From assembly GCA_023954255.1 (NCBI GenBank), contig JAMLIH010000015.1, positions 1 to 48,947 on the forward strand: a stretch of DNA of 48,947 nucleotides, read 5' to 3'. The notes under the pieces were generated by a model. It was not told the origin of the DNA. It saw only the letters and a list, made by a program, of their open reading frames with translations, and searched no databases. The stretch is from Phyllobacteriaceae bacterium. GTDB lineage: Bacteria > Pseudomonadota > Alphaproteobacteria > Rhizobiales > Rhizobiaceae. Below are positions 41,447-48,947 of the stretch, piece after piece. A program made the translations under genes and the position numbers. Position 1 is the first letter of the stretch, and each line of letters opens with the position of its first letter.

Positions 41447-42634
41447 TCAATAGGTCTCGACGTGGTAACGCCCTTCGCTGCGCATCACGTCCCTGATTTC
41501 CTTCCAGGCGCGCCCGGTACTCTCGGCAATGTTCTCGAAGGCCGCCTCGACGCCTTCCTCCATTGCCCGTAATCCGCAGATGTAGATATGGGCTGTGGGG
41601 TCGTTGAGCAGTCCGACGATTTCCTCCTCCATCGCCCGCAACTCGTCCTGAACATAGCGCTTTGGCTTTTCAGCTTCCCGGCTGAACACCAGATGCTTCT
41701 TCAGCACCGTCTCTGGCACTTTCTTCAGCGGTCCGAAATAGGGCAGCGCATCGGCCGTCCGAGCGCCGAACACCAGGGTCATGTCGCCGGTCGCCCCGCT
41801 ACGCTGGCGCTGCATGGTAAAGGCACGGAACGGAGCAGAACCCGTGCCCGTGCAGATCATCAGCAGGCGCGCGGCTGAATCATTGGGCATCAGGAAGGTC
41901 GAGCCGAACGGCCCCGTTACCTGCACCTTGTCGCCGGATTTCAGGTCGCAGACAAAGTTGGAGCAGATACCCTTCTCCTCCCGCTTCACGGTCAGGGAGA
42001 AATTGTTGTAGTTCGGCCGCTCGCCACTTCGGGGCGAAGAGATCGAATAAAGCCGCGGCAGATGCGGTTTGCCGTTTTCATCACTGCCCGGCGGGATGAC
42101 GCCGACCGATTGGCCTTCCAGCAGCGGAAAAGGCAATCCGCCCGCATCGAGAATGATGTGGCGCACGTCGTGGTCGTCATCGGCCGTCAGCCGGTAGTTG
42201 CCCTGCACCGTCACTTCGGCGGGCTTTGCGAGCGTGTAGAGATTGATGCTGGCCTTTGAGGCGCTTGCCGGCGCCTTTGCCTTGCCGCCGGCACCCGCAT
42301 GGGCTTCGGCCAGCAGCCTGGCCATGTCATCGTCCAGTGCCTCGAGCCCGCTTGCCTCCTCGCTCGCCCCTTCGGCGAACTCCTCCTGCGCCGGCAACTC
42401 CATCCACTCGAACTGCTGGTCAAGCGAATAGGGCTCGCTTACTACCCGCCATTCATCGATCGATCCGGTCGGGCAGACCGGAATGCAGTCCATGCAGAAA
42501 TTGCACTTGTCGAAATCCACCACCACATTGTCGTCGTTGTGGGTGATCGCCTCGATCGGGCAGGTCATCTCGCAGGTGTAACAGCGGATGCAGATTTCCG
42601 GATCGATCAGGTGCTGCTTGACGGGTTTGTTCAT
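41447..42634 (-). CDS. boxA: BoxA, reductase component of benzoyl-CoA 2,3-epoxidase
   Basis: NADPH-dependent FAD and Fe-S reductase that supplies electrons to BoxB; 395 residues from ATG 42634 (GGGAGAGAC upstream; the frame is open to 42682). N-terminal 2[4Fe-4S] ferredoxin: CIRCYTCEMTCP and CNFCMDCIPVCP (about 15-58), then an acidic Ala-rich linker (about 75-130), then a ferredoxin-NADP reductase module with FAD motif RLYSISS, NADP loop ICTGTGSAPFRAF, VFGARTADALPYF and C-terminal YICGLRAMEEGVEAAFE and SEGRYHVETY. Two clusters of the Cys-X2-Cys-X2-Cys-X3-Cys-Pro type are complete. Follows boxB by 86 nt. Confidence 0.96.
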   Translation of the reverse strand: MNKPVKQHLIDPEICIRCYTCEMTCPIEAITHNDDNVVVDFDKCNFCMDCIPVCPTGSIDEWRVVSEPYSLDQQFEWMELPAQEEFAEGASEEASGLEALDDDMARLLAEAHAGAGGKAKAPASASKASINLYTLAKPAEVTVQGNYRLTADDDHDVRHIILDAGGLPFPLLEGQSVGVIPPGSDENGKPHLPRLYSISSPRSGERPNYNNFSLTVKREEKGICSNFVCDLKSGDKVQVTGPFGSTFLMPNDSAARLLMICTGTGSAPFRAFTMQRQRSGATGDMTLVFGARTADALPYFGPLKKVPETVLKKHLVFSREAEKPKRYVQDELRAMEEEIVGLLNDPTAHIYICGLRAMEEGVEAAFENIAESTGRAWKEIRDVMRSEGRYHVETY

Positions 42635-42720
42635 GTCTCTCCCAAGGCATTGGGGCCAGCCGCCGCGTGGCGCCTGGCCCATTCAGCGCGTCTTGCCGTG
42701 TCTCCTTGCGCTCTTTGCGG

Positions 42721-44166
42721 TTACGCCATGTGCAATTTGACGTATTCGAAGTCGCCCGGCTTGTTGTCGATGCCGACCTTCGGCGATGCAATCCAGCTTG
42801 CATATTTCCCCGGCTCGTAACAGGGCTTCATCAGCGACTGGATGAAATCGCCATCGGCATGGGTCGGCAGCCAGTTCTTGGCGCCCTGGTCATATTCGGC
42901 ACCGGAAACCAGCTTGCCTTCCGGATTGAACAGCTTGTCGGAAAAGACACCGATCTTGCGGTTGAAGGATTCATGCGGCAGCTTCATCTCGAAATTGATG
43001 CCTTCCTTCTCGATGATCTTGTTCCAGCGTGACACACCACCCGCCGCATCGCGGGTATAGTCGTCGCGCAGGCGCATGTTGATCGCCGTCAGCGCCGGAA
43101 CTTCCCGCTGCACCGGCTTGTCGTCCTCCAACTGCCACACGACATAGGAATCGCTCTGCAGCTTGTGGTCGTCATCGAGCCGGTGCTCCATGTAGCGTCC
43201 CTTGATACCGGCATTGAACGAATTGGCGGCGTTGGTCGAAACCTCCTGGCCGAACAGGTCGAGCGACAGGGTGTAGTGCAGGTTCAGCTTCTTCTGGATC
43301 GTCGGCAGGTCGATGACGCCGAGCGCCCGTATTTTTTCGATCTCGTACGGGTCCTCGATGCCTGCTTCCTTCATCGCCTCGCAGGTGCGCTGGATGGTGC
43401 GCCCGACGCCCGTCTCGCCGACGAACATGTGGTGGGCTTCCTCCGTCAGCATGAAGCGGCAGGTGCGCGACAGCGGATCGAAGCCCGACTGCGCCAGCGC
43501 TTCAAGCTGCATCTTGCCGTCTCGGTCGGTGAAATAGGTGAACATGAAGAAGGAAAGCCAGTCCGGCGTTTCCTCGTTGAAGGCGCCCAGCATGCGCGGC
43601 GCCTCCTCCGAGCCCGACTGGCGGCGCAGCAGGTCGTCGGCTTCCTCGCGGCCGTCGGCGCCGAAATATTTCTGCAGCAGATAGACCATCGCCCACAGGT
43701 GCCGACCTTCCTCGACATTGACCTGGAACAGGTTGCGCATGTCGTAGAGCGACGGTGCCGTCAGCCCGAGATGGCGCTGCTGTTCGACGGACGCCGGCTC
43801 GGTGTCGCCCTGGATCACGATCAGGCGGCGCAGCATGGCGCGGTATTCGCCGGGCACCTCCTGCCAGGCCGGCTCGCCGGCATGCTCTCCGCACGGAATC
43901 TTGCGATCCTCGACCTGCGGCGCGAGCAGAATGCCCCAGCGGTACTCGGGCATCTTCACGTAGTCGAACTTGGCCCAGCCCTTCGGGTCCACCGAAACCG
44001 CGGTGCGCAGGTAGACGAGCGATTCCTGGAACTGGCGCGGAATGAGGTCGTTCCACCAGTTGATGTAGCCGGGATGCCATTTCTCCAGCGCCTTCAGCAC
44101 GCGCCGGTCAGAAGACAGGCTGACATTGTTGGGGATCAGCGTGTCATATTCGACGATATCAAGCAT
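42721..44166 (-). CDS. boxB: BoxB, diiron benzoyl-CoA 2,3-epoxidase
   Basis: Oxygenase component that epoxidises benzoyl-CoA to 2,3-epoxybenzoyl-CoA with electrons from BoxA; 481 residues. Diiron ligands are seen in NVEEGRHLWAMVYLLQKYF (Glu...ExxH) and LTEEAHHMFVGETG (EExxH), plus preceding Glu residues. Starts MLDIVEYDTLIPNNVSLSSDRR and contains QFQESLVYLRTAVSVDPKGWAKF, typical of BoxB. The start lies inside the last codons of the small upstream ORF, with its ribosome site GAGGAGAACC in that ORF, so translation is coupled. Confidence 0.96.
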   Translation of the reverse strand: MLDIVEYDTLIPNNVSLSSDRRVLKALEKWHPGYINWWNDLIPRQFQESLVYLRTAVSVDPKGWAKFDYVKMPEYRWGILLAPQVEDRKIPCGEHAGEPAWQEVPGEYRAMLRRLIVIQGDTEPASVEQQRHLGLTAPSLYDMRNLFQVNVEEGRHLWAMVYLLQKYFGADGREEADDLLRRQSGSEEAPRMLGAFNEETPDWLSFFMFTYFTDRDGKMQLEALAQSGFDPLSRTCRFMLTEEAHHMFVGETGVGRTIQRTCEAMKEAGIEDPYEIEKIRALGVIDLPTIQKKLNLHYTLSLDLFGQEVSTNAANSFNAGIKGRYMEHRLDDDHKLQSDSYVVWQLEDDKPVQREVPALTAINMRLRDDYTRDAAGGVSRWNKIIEKEGINFEMKLPHESFNRKIGVFSDKLFNPEGKLVSGAEYDQGAKNWLPTHADGDFIQSLMKPCYEPGKYASWIASPKVGIDNKPGDFEYVKLHMA

Positions 44167-44353
44167 TTCCGGTTCTCCTCTGTTTCATCATCTGCCGCCC
44201 GCGGCAGTGCCGGTCGAACATCTCCTTGAGTTCACCCGGCTGGTCCTTTTTCGTCACGATTTCCGCAAAGCGCAGGAAATCGGATACCGATCCGCATTCC
44301 GCGATCCCGCAGCCTTGCTGGCGGCCGCAGGCCGGCACTGCCTCAAGACACAT
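44159..44353 (-). CDS. Small Cys-rich ORF between boxC and boxB
   Basis: Unrecognised; 64 residues. ATG 44353 follows the boxC stop (44355-44357) by one base, and its stop TGA (44159-44161) lies 3 nt past the boxB start, so it is fitted into the operon like a true gene. Sequence: MCLEAVPACGRQQGCGIAECGSV has Cys at 2, 9, 15 and 20; a helix VSDFLRFAEIVTKKDQPGELKEMF follows, then DRHCRGRQ with a fifth Cys. No signal peptide. The Cys spacing could hold metal or an Fe-S cluster, but no family is recognised. Ribosome site upstream is weak (GGGTGTGAC). Supported by context, composition and overlaps; a chance ORF is possible. Confidence 0.5.
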   Translation of the reverse strand: MCLEAVPACGRQQGCGIAECGSVSDFLRFAEIVTKKDQPGELKEMFDRHCRGRQMMKQRRTGNA

Positions 44354-44354
44354 G

Positions 44355-46013
44355 TCACACCCGTTTCATGTCGTATTCGCCGCGCAGGCCCGTGCCATAG
44401 CGCTGCAGCGCGCCGTTTTCGCCCACGGCGTTGGGACGCTGGAAAATCCAGTTCTGCCAGGCGGTCAAACGCCCGAAGATGCGCGTTTCCATCGTTTCGG
44501 GGCCGGCAAATCGCAGATTGGCTTCCATGCCGGTCATCGCATCGGGCGAGAAGGATGCCCGCTCCTCCAGGAAGATGCGGATTTCATCCTCCCAGTCGAT
44601 GTCGTCATGGGCAAAGGTGACAAGACCCAGTTCATCGGCATCTTCGGCTTCCAATGCTTCGCCAATCCGCGCCTTCGCTGCATCCACCCGTTCCGGCTCG
44701 CCGAGAAAACGGGTCTGCAGCCGGGTCAGATCGTTCGCCATGGGATAGGGGCCGAAATTGCCGTCGGTGAGCGTGATGGTGGCCATCGGGCGGTTATCCC
44801 CCTCGAACTCGCCATCCATCATGTAGCTGCGATCGACGGCAAACAGCAGTTCGGCCAGAAAACCGGCAAAGCAGGAACCATTCTCGACCAGCGCCACCAG
44901 CGAGCGCGAGGTAACGTCGACTCGCTTCAGCACCCGCTTCCAGTAGAGCAGGATTTCCCGAGCCAGCCAGAACTCGCGGTTTTCCAGCATGAAGGCCTCG
45001 AAAGCCGCGACCTTTTCAGGATCACCCTGCGACTTGAACACCAGAACGCCGACTTCAAGCTCGTTGAGGCGCAGATGCAGGATTGCGTCATCCAGTTCGC
45101 GGGCAAGCCGCAGCATCCAGTTGCCGGCGCCTTCGACGGCCAGCTCTTCCATCGATGACGGTACATCGCCATCGGGCCCCGAAAGCACGATCGTCGCCAC
45201 GCCCTTGCTGCGCTCGATTATGACTTCCACCGACGAATAGGTGATCGAATCCTCGCCGAATGTGCGATCAAGCGGCGTCAGCGCGATGCCCTTGGCGGGC
45301 TTTCCGGCAGCATTCCGTTCGGCAAATTCCTTTGCCCGTTCGGTAACGGTTTCGTCGAACTTCGAGTTTGCCACCACCTCGTCGACCAGCCGCCAGTCCT
45401 TCGCCTTCTTGCCGCGCACGCCCTCTTCCATGGCGCAGAAGACATCTGCCAGATCGCGGCGCACCTTGCGCTTGTCGGTCACCCGCGTCAGCCCGCCGGT
45501 ACCCGGCAGAACGGCAAGCAGCGGCACTTCCGGCAGCGCCACGGCAGAGGAGGAATCGTCGGTCAGGATGATGTGGTCGCAGGCAAGCGCCAGTTCGTAG
45601 CCGCCGCCCGCACAGGAGCCTCGCACGGCACAGATATAGCTCTGGCCGGATTCAGCGCCTGCCGCCTCATAGGTGTTGCGGGTCTCGTTGGTAAACTTGC
45701 AGAAATTGACCTTGTGGGCATGGGTCGCCCCGCCCAGCATGCGGATATTGGCCCCGGCACAGAACACCCGGTCCTTGCCCGACTGCAGGACCACCGCGCC
45801 CACTTCTGGATGTTCGAAACGCATGCGCTGGACGATATCGGCCAGTTCTATGTCGACACTGAGATCGTAGGAATTGAGCTTCAACTCATAGCCTTCAAAC
45901 AGACCGCCCTTCTCGTCGACATCCATGATGAGCCGGGCAACCGGCCCCTCATACGCCACTTTCCAGTGACGGTATTTCGAAGGATCGGTCTGAAAATCAA
46001 TGCGCTTCGACAC
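44355..46013 (-). CDS. boxC: BoxC, 2,3-epoxybenzoyl-CoA dihydrolase
   Basis: Crotonase-superfamily enzyme that opens 2,3-epoxybenzoyl-CoA hydrolytically to 3,4-dehydroadipyl-CoA semialdehyde and formate; 552 residues from GTG 46013, which has AGGGAGG 5 nt upstream (an ATG at 46037 is in frame but unsupported). First crotonase domain: MRFEHPEVGAVVLQSGKDRVFCAGANIRMLGG, VRGSCAGGGYELALACDHIILTDD, GTGGLTRVTDKRKVRRDLAD. Second half carries a second crotonase-like fold with VALVENGSCFAGFLAELLFAVDR and a conserved C-terminal NWIFQRPNAVGENGALQRYG. This long two-part form is specific to BoxC. 175 nt from the upstream DUF309 gene. Confidence 0.96.
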   Translation of the reverse strand: MSKRIDFQTDPSKYRHWKVAYEGPVARLIMDVDEKGGLFEGYELKLNSYDLSVDIELADIVQRMRFEHPEVGAVVLQSGKDRVFCAGANIRMLGGATHAHKVNFCKFTNETRNTYEAAGAESGQSYICAVRGSCAGGGYELALACDHIILTDDSSSAVALPEVPLLAVLPGTGGLTRVTDKRKVRRDLADVFCAMEEGVRGKKAKDWRLVDEVVANSKFDETVTERAKEFAERNAAGKPAKGIALTPLDRTFGEDSITYSSVEVIIERSKGVATIVLSGPDGDVPSSMEELAVEGAGNWMLRLARELDDAILHLRLNELEVGVLVFKSQGDPEKVAAFEAFMLENREFWLAREILLYWKRVLKRVDVTSRSLVALVENGSCFAGFLAELLFAVDRSYMMDGEFEGDNRPMATITLTDGNFGPYPMANDLTRLQTRFLGEPERVDAAKARIGEALEAEDADELGLVTFAHDDIDWEDEIRIFLEERASFSPDAMTGMEANLRFAGPETMETRIFGRLTAWQNWIFQRPNAVGENGALQRYGTGLRGEYDMKRV

Positions 46014-46189
46014 ACGGGCCTCCCTAGACCGTTTCACGTTTCTTCAGAAACGGAACACCGATTCAATCCCTACCTGAAGTGCTCCGATTAGATAGCATGC
46101 TTACAGTAATGCCGCCGCCGCCCGAGTCCAGATGAAAAGCATTATTATTCATTGGATATGCATCTTTTGACGTCATAAACTGCAATATA

Positions 46190-46687
46190 TTACATACCTC
46201 CGGGCAACAGCCCGGGTCCGGATTCATCGCTCTCATCCCTGATCCGGCTGCAGAACGCCATTGCCGTTTCGGTTGAAAGGCCCAGCACCGGCCCACCGTC
46301 TTTTTCATAGACCCGCTTGCAGGCCTCGGTACTCAGCGCCACCAGCCGCGCGGCCGCATTGGGCCTGCCGAGGCGTTGCTTGAGACGGGCATTGGCGCCG
46401 TGGATGAGCGCCTGCAACAGCGCCTTTTCGCGGCTGTTCGGCGCAGCATTCATCCACACGGTTTCAAGCACCTCGTGGGCTTCCCAGTAAAAGCCCTCCC
46501 GGATCAGCCGGATGCCGTAGAGCCAGGCAACATTCTCCCGCCAGTCCCGAGAACGGGTCTGGGACGGAGCAAGCACCTTGACCTGCTCCAGCACTTCATC
46601 CTCGGAGCGTGCGTTGATACCCGGCAGATGCGCATGGTTCGGCAGGGGCAGGTTCGCCGCGATGTCGTCTGCACCGGGGACCGACAT
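46190..46687 (-). CDS. DUF309 domain protein in the box operon
   Basis: Protein of unknown function, 165 residues from ATG 46687, one base after the hydrolase stop (the frame is open to 46744). The DUF309 signature is GIRLIREGFYWEAHEVLETVWMNAAPNSREKALLQALIH, with the conserved FYWEAHE-LE-W and Q-x-I/L-H; further helices follow, RLKQRLGRPNAAARLVALS. DUF309 proteins are small helical and appear in varied operons. Coupled to the upstream hydrolase, it may be in the box transcript, but the 175-nt gap to boxC, which is AT-rich, could hold a separate promoter (46038-46189: AATAATAATGCTTT and similar). Confidence 0.85.
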   Translation of the reverse strand: MSVPGADDIAANLPLPNHAHLPGINARSEDEVLEQVKVLAPSQTRSRDWRENVAWLYGIRLIREGFYWEAHEVLETVWMNAAPNSREKALLQALIHGANARLKQRLGRPNAAARLVALSTEACKRVYEKDGGPVLGLSTETAMAFCSRIRDESDESGPGLLPGGM

Positions 46688-46688
46688 T

Positions 46689-47513
46689 TCAGCCCCGCTC
46701 CGCCAGGCCATCGGGAACCAGCACGGAACCGGCAAACCCGGCAATCGCGGAAAGCGTTTCCTCCGGCTTTTCCAGATGGGGCGAGTGGCCGCAACCGGGC
46801 AGGATTTCCAGCGTCACGGACGATGGACTGCGGCGCTCGATCTGGCGAACCTGCGCCAGCGTGCCGTACTGATCGGCCTCGCCCTGGATGGCGAGAACCG
46901 GCACGTTGAAACCATCGATTGAGCCGGCGATGTTCCAGCGCTCGAAGCCGGGATCGAGCCAGGCGCCGTTCCAGCCATAAAACGCATTGTCTGGGTCGCG
47001 GTGATACTTGCCGAGCCTTTGGCGAAGACCTTCCTTCTCATAGGCCTCCTTTGCCGCGGCAATGGAGGAAAGTCCTTCCGGCTCGGTGAAGAAATGCGGA
47101 GCCATCAGCACCACGCCTGCAAGCCGGGCATCGTTGAAGCTACCGGCATAGACCGCCGCAATCGAGGCGCCGTCGCTGTGGCCGAGCAGCAACCCGCGCT
47201 CGAAACCAATGGCATCGAGCAGCCTCGGCACGACGTCCCTCGCCTCACGGCTCATATAGTCGAGCGGCCGCGGCAGATCGACAGGATCGGATTGGCCGTA
47301 TCCAGCGCGCGAATAGGCAAACACGCCCAGCCCGGTTGCCTCGGCCAGCCGCGCGGGAAAATCCCGCCACAGGGCAACACAGCCCAATCCCTCATGCAGC
47401 ATGACGATGGTCGCTTGCTCGCCGGGTGGAGGGCCATGGCAGGCGCATTCGAGACGAACACCATCGATGCCGATGAAGCCGGTCTCGCCGGGTTTCCACT
47501 CAAATGTAGTCAT
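46689..47513 (-). CDS. Alpha/beta hydrolase in the box operon
   Basis: Predicted esterase, thioesterase or lactonase; 274 residues from ATG 47513, 5 nt after the ligase stop (the frame is open to 47609). Fold motifs: HEGLGCVALW (HG-type oxyanion loop), nucleophile GHSDGASIAAVYAG (Ser), Asp in LAIQGEADQYG, and catalytic His in GCGHSPHLEKPEE. Position between the benzoate-CoA ligase and boxC suggests action on benzoyl-CoA, a benzoate ester or a ring-cleavage product; inferred from context only. Confidence 0.88.
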   Translation of the reverse strand: MTTFEWKPGETGFIGIDGVRLECACHGPPPGEQATIVMLHEGLGCVALWRDFPARLAEATGLGVFAYSRAGYGQSDPVDLPRPLDYMSREARDVVPRLLDAIGFERGLLLGHSDGASIAAVYAGSFNDARLAGVVLMAPHFFTEPEGLSSIAAAKEAYEKEGLRQRLGKYHRDPDNAFYGWNGAWLDPGFERWNIAGSIDGFNVPVLAIQGEADQYGTLAQVRQIERRSPSSVTLEILPGCGHSPHLEKPEETLSAIAGFAGSVLVPDGLAERG

Positions 47514-47518
47514 GACCG

Positions 47519-48947
47519 TCAGAGATTGCGCAGCTTGAAACGCTGGATCTTGCCCGTCGCCGTCTTGGGAAGATCGTCGGCAAACACGATCCAGCGCGGA
47601 TATTTCCATTTGCCGATGGATTCCTTCACGTGCTCCTTGAGCAGTTCCTCGAGCCCGTCACGCCCGGCACCGTCCTTGAGCACGACATAGGCCTTGGGCT
47701 TTTCGAGGTCCTCATCATCGCGGGCCGGCACCACGGCTGCTTCCAGCACGGCGGAATGGGTGATCAACGCTTGCTCGACCTCGAAGGGCGAGACCCAGAT
47801 TCCGCTGACCTTGAACATGTCGTCGGTACGCCCGCAATAGACGTAACGACCGTCCTCGCGCATTTCATATTTGTCGCCGGTGCGTGTCCAAGCACCCTCG
47901 AAGGTCGAGCGGCTCTTTTCGCGCTGGTTCCAGTAGTCGGAAGCCGACGAATTGCCATTGACCAGCAGTTCGCCGATCTCGCCCGGACCGACCGCTTCCC
48001 CGCCCTCATTGACCAGCCGCAATTCATAGCCCGGCACCGCAACGCCGGAAGTGCCATAGGCTACGTCGCCGCTTCGGTTCGACAGGAAGATGTGCAGCAT
48101 TTCGGTCGAGCCGACGCCGTCGAGGATTTCGCAGCCGGCATGCTTTTCCCAGGCCTTGCCCACTTCCGCCGGCAAAGCCTCACCGGCGGAAATGCAACGG
48201 CGCAGTTTGGCGGCGATCGCACCCCTGCCCGCTTCAAGCGTTGCATTGAGCGCCGCGTAGAGCGTCGGCACGCCGCAGAAAACCGTCGGTTCATGGGTAT
48301 TGAGGATGGCGATCACCCCGTCGGGCGTCGGGCGTCCGGACAGGATCACCGTCGTCGCCCCCACCGACATGGGAAAGCTCATCGCATTGCCGAGCCCATA
48401 GGCGAAGAAGAACTTGGCCGCAGAATAGACCACGTCGGCTTCCTCGATGCCCAGCACCTTCGCGCCATAGGTGTCGGCAGTATATTTCAGGCTGCCATGG
48501 ACATGGCGCACACCCTTGGGCTGGCCTGTGGAGCCGGAGGAGTAAAGCCAGAAGGCGCATTCATCAGCGCCCGTCTTGAGCATCGGCGCAGGCTGCGACT
48601 TCGCCAGTTCGGCTGCAAAGTCTGCATGGCCATGGCCTCCCCCGCCGACCACGAAGACACTTTCAAGTGTCTCGATATTGCCGATCAGCGGCCTGACCAC
48701 ATCGAGCAAGGCTGCCGAGACGAACAGCGCCCTTGCCCGGCTGTCGCGCAGGATGGTCTCGTAGACATCCGTCGCCAGCAGCGTGTTGATGGCGATCGGC
48801 ACCACGCCGGCCTTTAGCGATCCCCAGAAGACGACCGGAAACTCGACGGTGTCGAGCACGAGCATCGCAACGCGTTCCTCGCGGCGGATGCCGTGGCGGG
48901 CGAAAAACCCAGCCATGCGGTCGCTTTGTTCTGCCAGTTCGCCATAG
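47519..48947 (-). CDS. bclA: Benzoate-CoA ligase (BclA-type), 5' end cut by the window
   Basis: AMP-forming ligase that activates benzoate to benzoyl-CoA, the entry step of the box pathway; 475 codons are present and the N-terminal part of the gene lies beyond 48947 (the frame stays open to the edge: YGELAEQSDRMAG). Seen: VAMLVLDTVEFPVVFWGSL, A3 P-loop LYSSGSTGQPKGVRHVHGS, CGVPTLYAAL, A5 DGVGSTEMLHIFLSN, A7/A8 WTRTGDKYEMREDGRYVYCGRTDDMFKVSGIWVSP (split motif), and A10 lysine in LPKTATGKIQRFKLR. Residue HIFLSNRSGD is characteristic of benzoate-type ligases. First gene in the visible box operon. Confidence 0.92.
   Translation of the reverse strand, partial: YGELAEQSDRMAGFFARHGIRREERVAMLVLDTVEFPVVFWGSLKAGVVPIAINTLLATDVYETILRDSRARALFVSAALLDVVRPLIGNIETLESVFVVGGGGHGHADFAAELAKSQPAPMLKTGADECAFWLYSSGSTGQPKGVRHVHGSLKYTADTYGAKVLGIEEADVVYSAAKFFFAYGLGNAMSFPMSVGATTVILSGRPTPDGVIAILNTHEPTVFCGVPTLYAALNATLEAGRGAIAAKLRRCISAGEALPAEVGKAWEKHAGCEILDGVGSTEMLHIFLSNRSGDVAYGTSGVAVPGYELRLVNEGGEAVGPGEIGELLVNGNSSASDYWNQREKSRSTFEGAWTRTGDKYEMREDGRYVYCGRTDDMFKVSGIWVSPFEVEQALITHSAVLEAAVVPARDDEDLEKPKAYVVLKDGAGRDGLEELLKEHVKESIGKWKYPRWIVFADDLPKTATGKIQRFKLRNL

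Overview
The window looks like a chromosomal segment of an alphaproteobacterium, most probably a member of the Hyphomicrobiales (Rhizobiales). The grounds are the dcw gene order with an alphaproteobacterial FtsL, a C4-pathway HemA, an ArsR-methyltransferase/metF pair, an extensin-like protein, a membrane urate oxidase PuuD and an aerobic benzoyl-CoA (box) cluster. No rRNA or tRNA gene, CRISPR array or insertion sequence was seen. The one clear structural RNA is RNase P RNA.

Layout. 1-5.7 kb: the dcw cell-wall and division operon on the minus strand (mraZ-rsmH-ftsL-ftsI-murE-murF), cut by the window edge in murF. The last part of murE and all of murF read as betaproteobacterial (Burkholderia-like), so the left ~1.38 kb appears joined to the rest within murE. 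6.2-9.2 kb: a small ORF and an enolase-superfamily/GMC oxidoreductase pair. 9.3-14.9 kb: dgkA, rnpB, an exported alpha/beta hydrolase, and a run of envelope genes (transglycosylase, amidase, TerB/DnaJ protein, META protein) headed by a MarR-type regulator. 14.9-18.5 kb: a fused hydantoinase A/B protein divergent from that regulator. 18.5-19.4 kb: an AT-rich two-gene cassette (DUF2188 plus a TIR/deoxyribosyltransferase-like protein), the best candidate here for an undescribed system. 19.6-21.7 kb: a bufferin-type RiPP operon (bufABC). 21.7-27.2 kb: CAP lipoprotein, EamA transporter, metF with a SahR-like regulator and its perfect palindrome, DUF2293, MOSC and an AhpD-like protein. 27.2-27.9 kb: a parDE toxin-antitoxin module lying between two copies of the 3' end of the AhpD-like gene. 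27.9-30.7 kb: hemA, a c-type cytochrome and an extensin-like protein. 30.7-37.7 kb: a purine/urate degradation cluster. 37.7-40.0 kb: malic enzyme. 40.1-48.9 kb: the benzoate box cluster, with its regulator boxR split by two frameshifts.

How the genes work together. PuuD, UraH and the PuuE-UraD fusion take urate to allantoate; AllE and AllA take ureidoglycine to glyoxylate and urea; a permease brings the purine in. The allantoate-hydrolysing step is not in the window. In the box cluster, benzoate is activated by the ligase, epoxidised by BoxA/BoxB and ring-cleaved by BoxC, with a thioesterase and an alpha/beta hydrolase as likely side functions. The buf operon probably makes a copper-binding modified peptide exported to the periplasm.

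Limits: all calls come from reading sequence and recalled family features. No database search was run, start codons were chosen by ribosome-binding sites and family length, and the chimeric murE and broken boxR raise the question of assembly or sequencing error.
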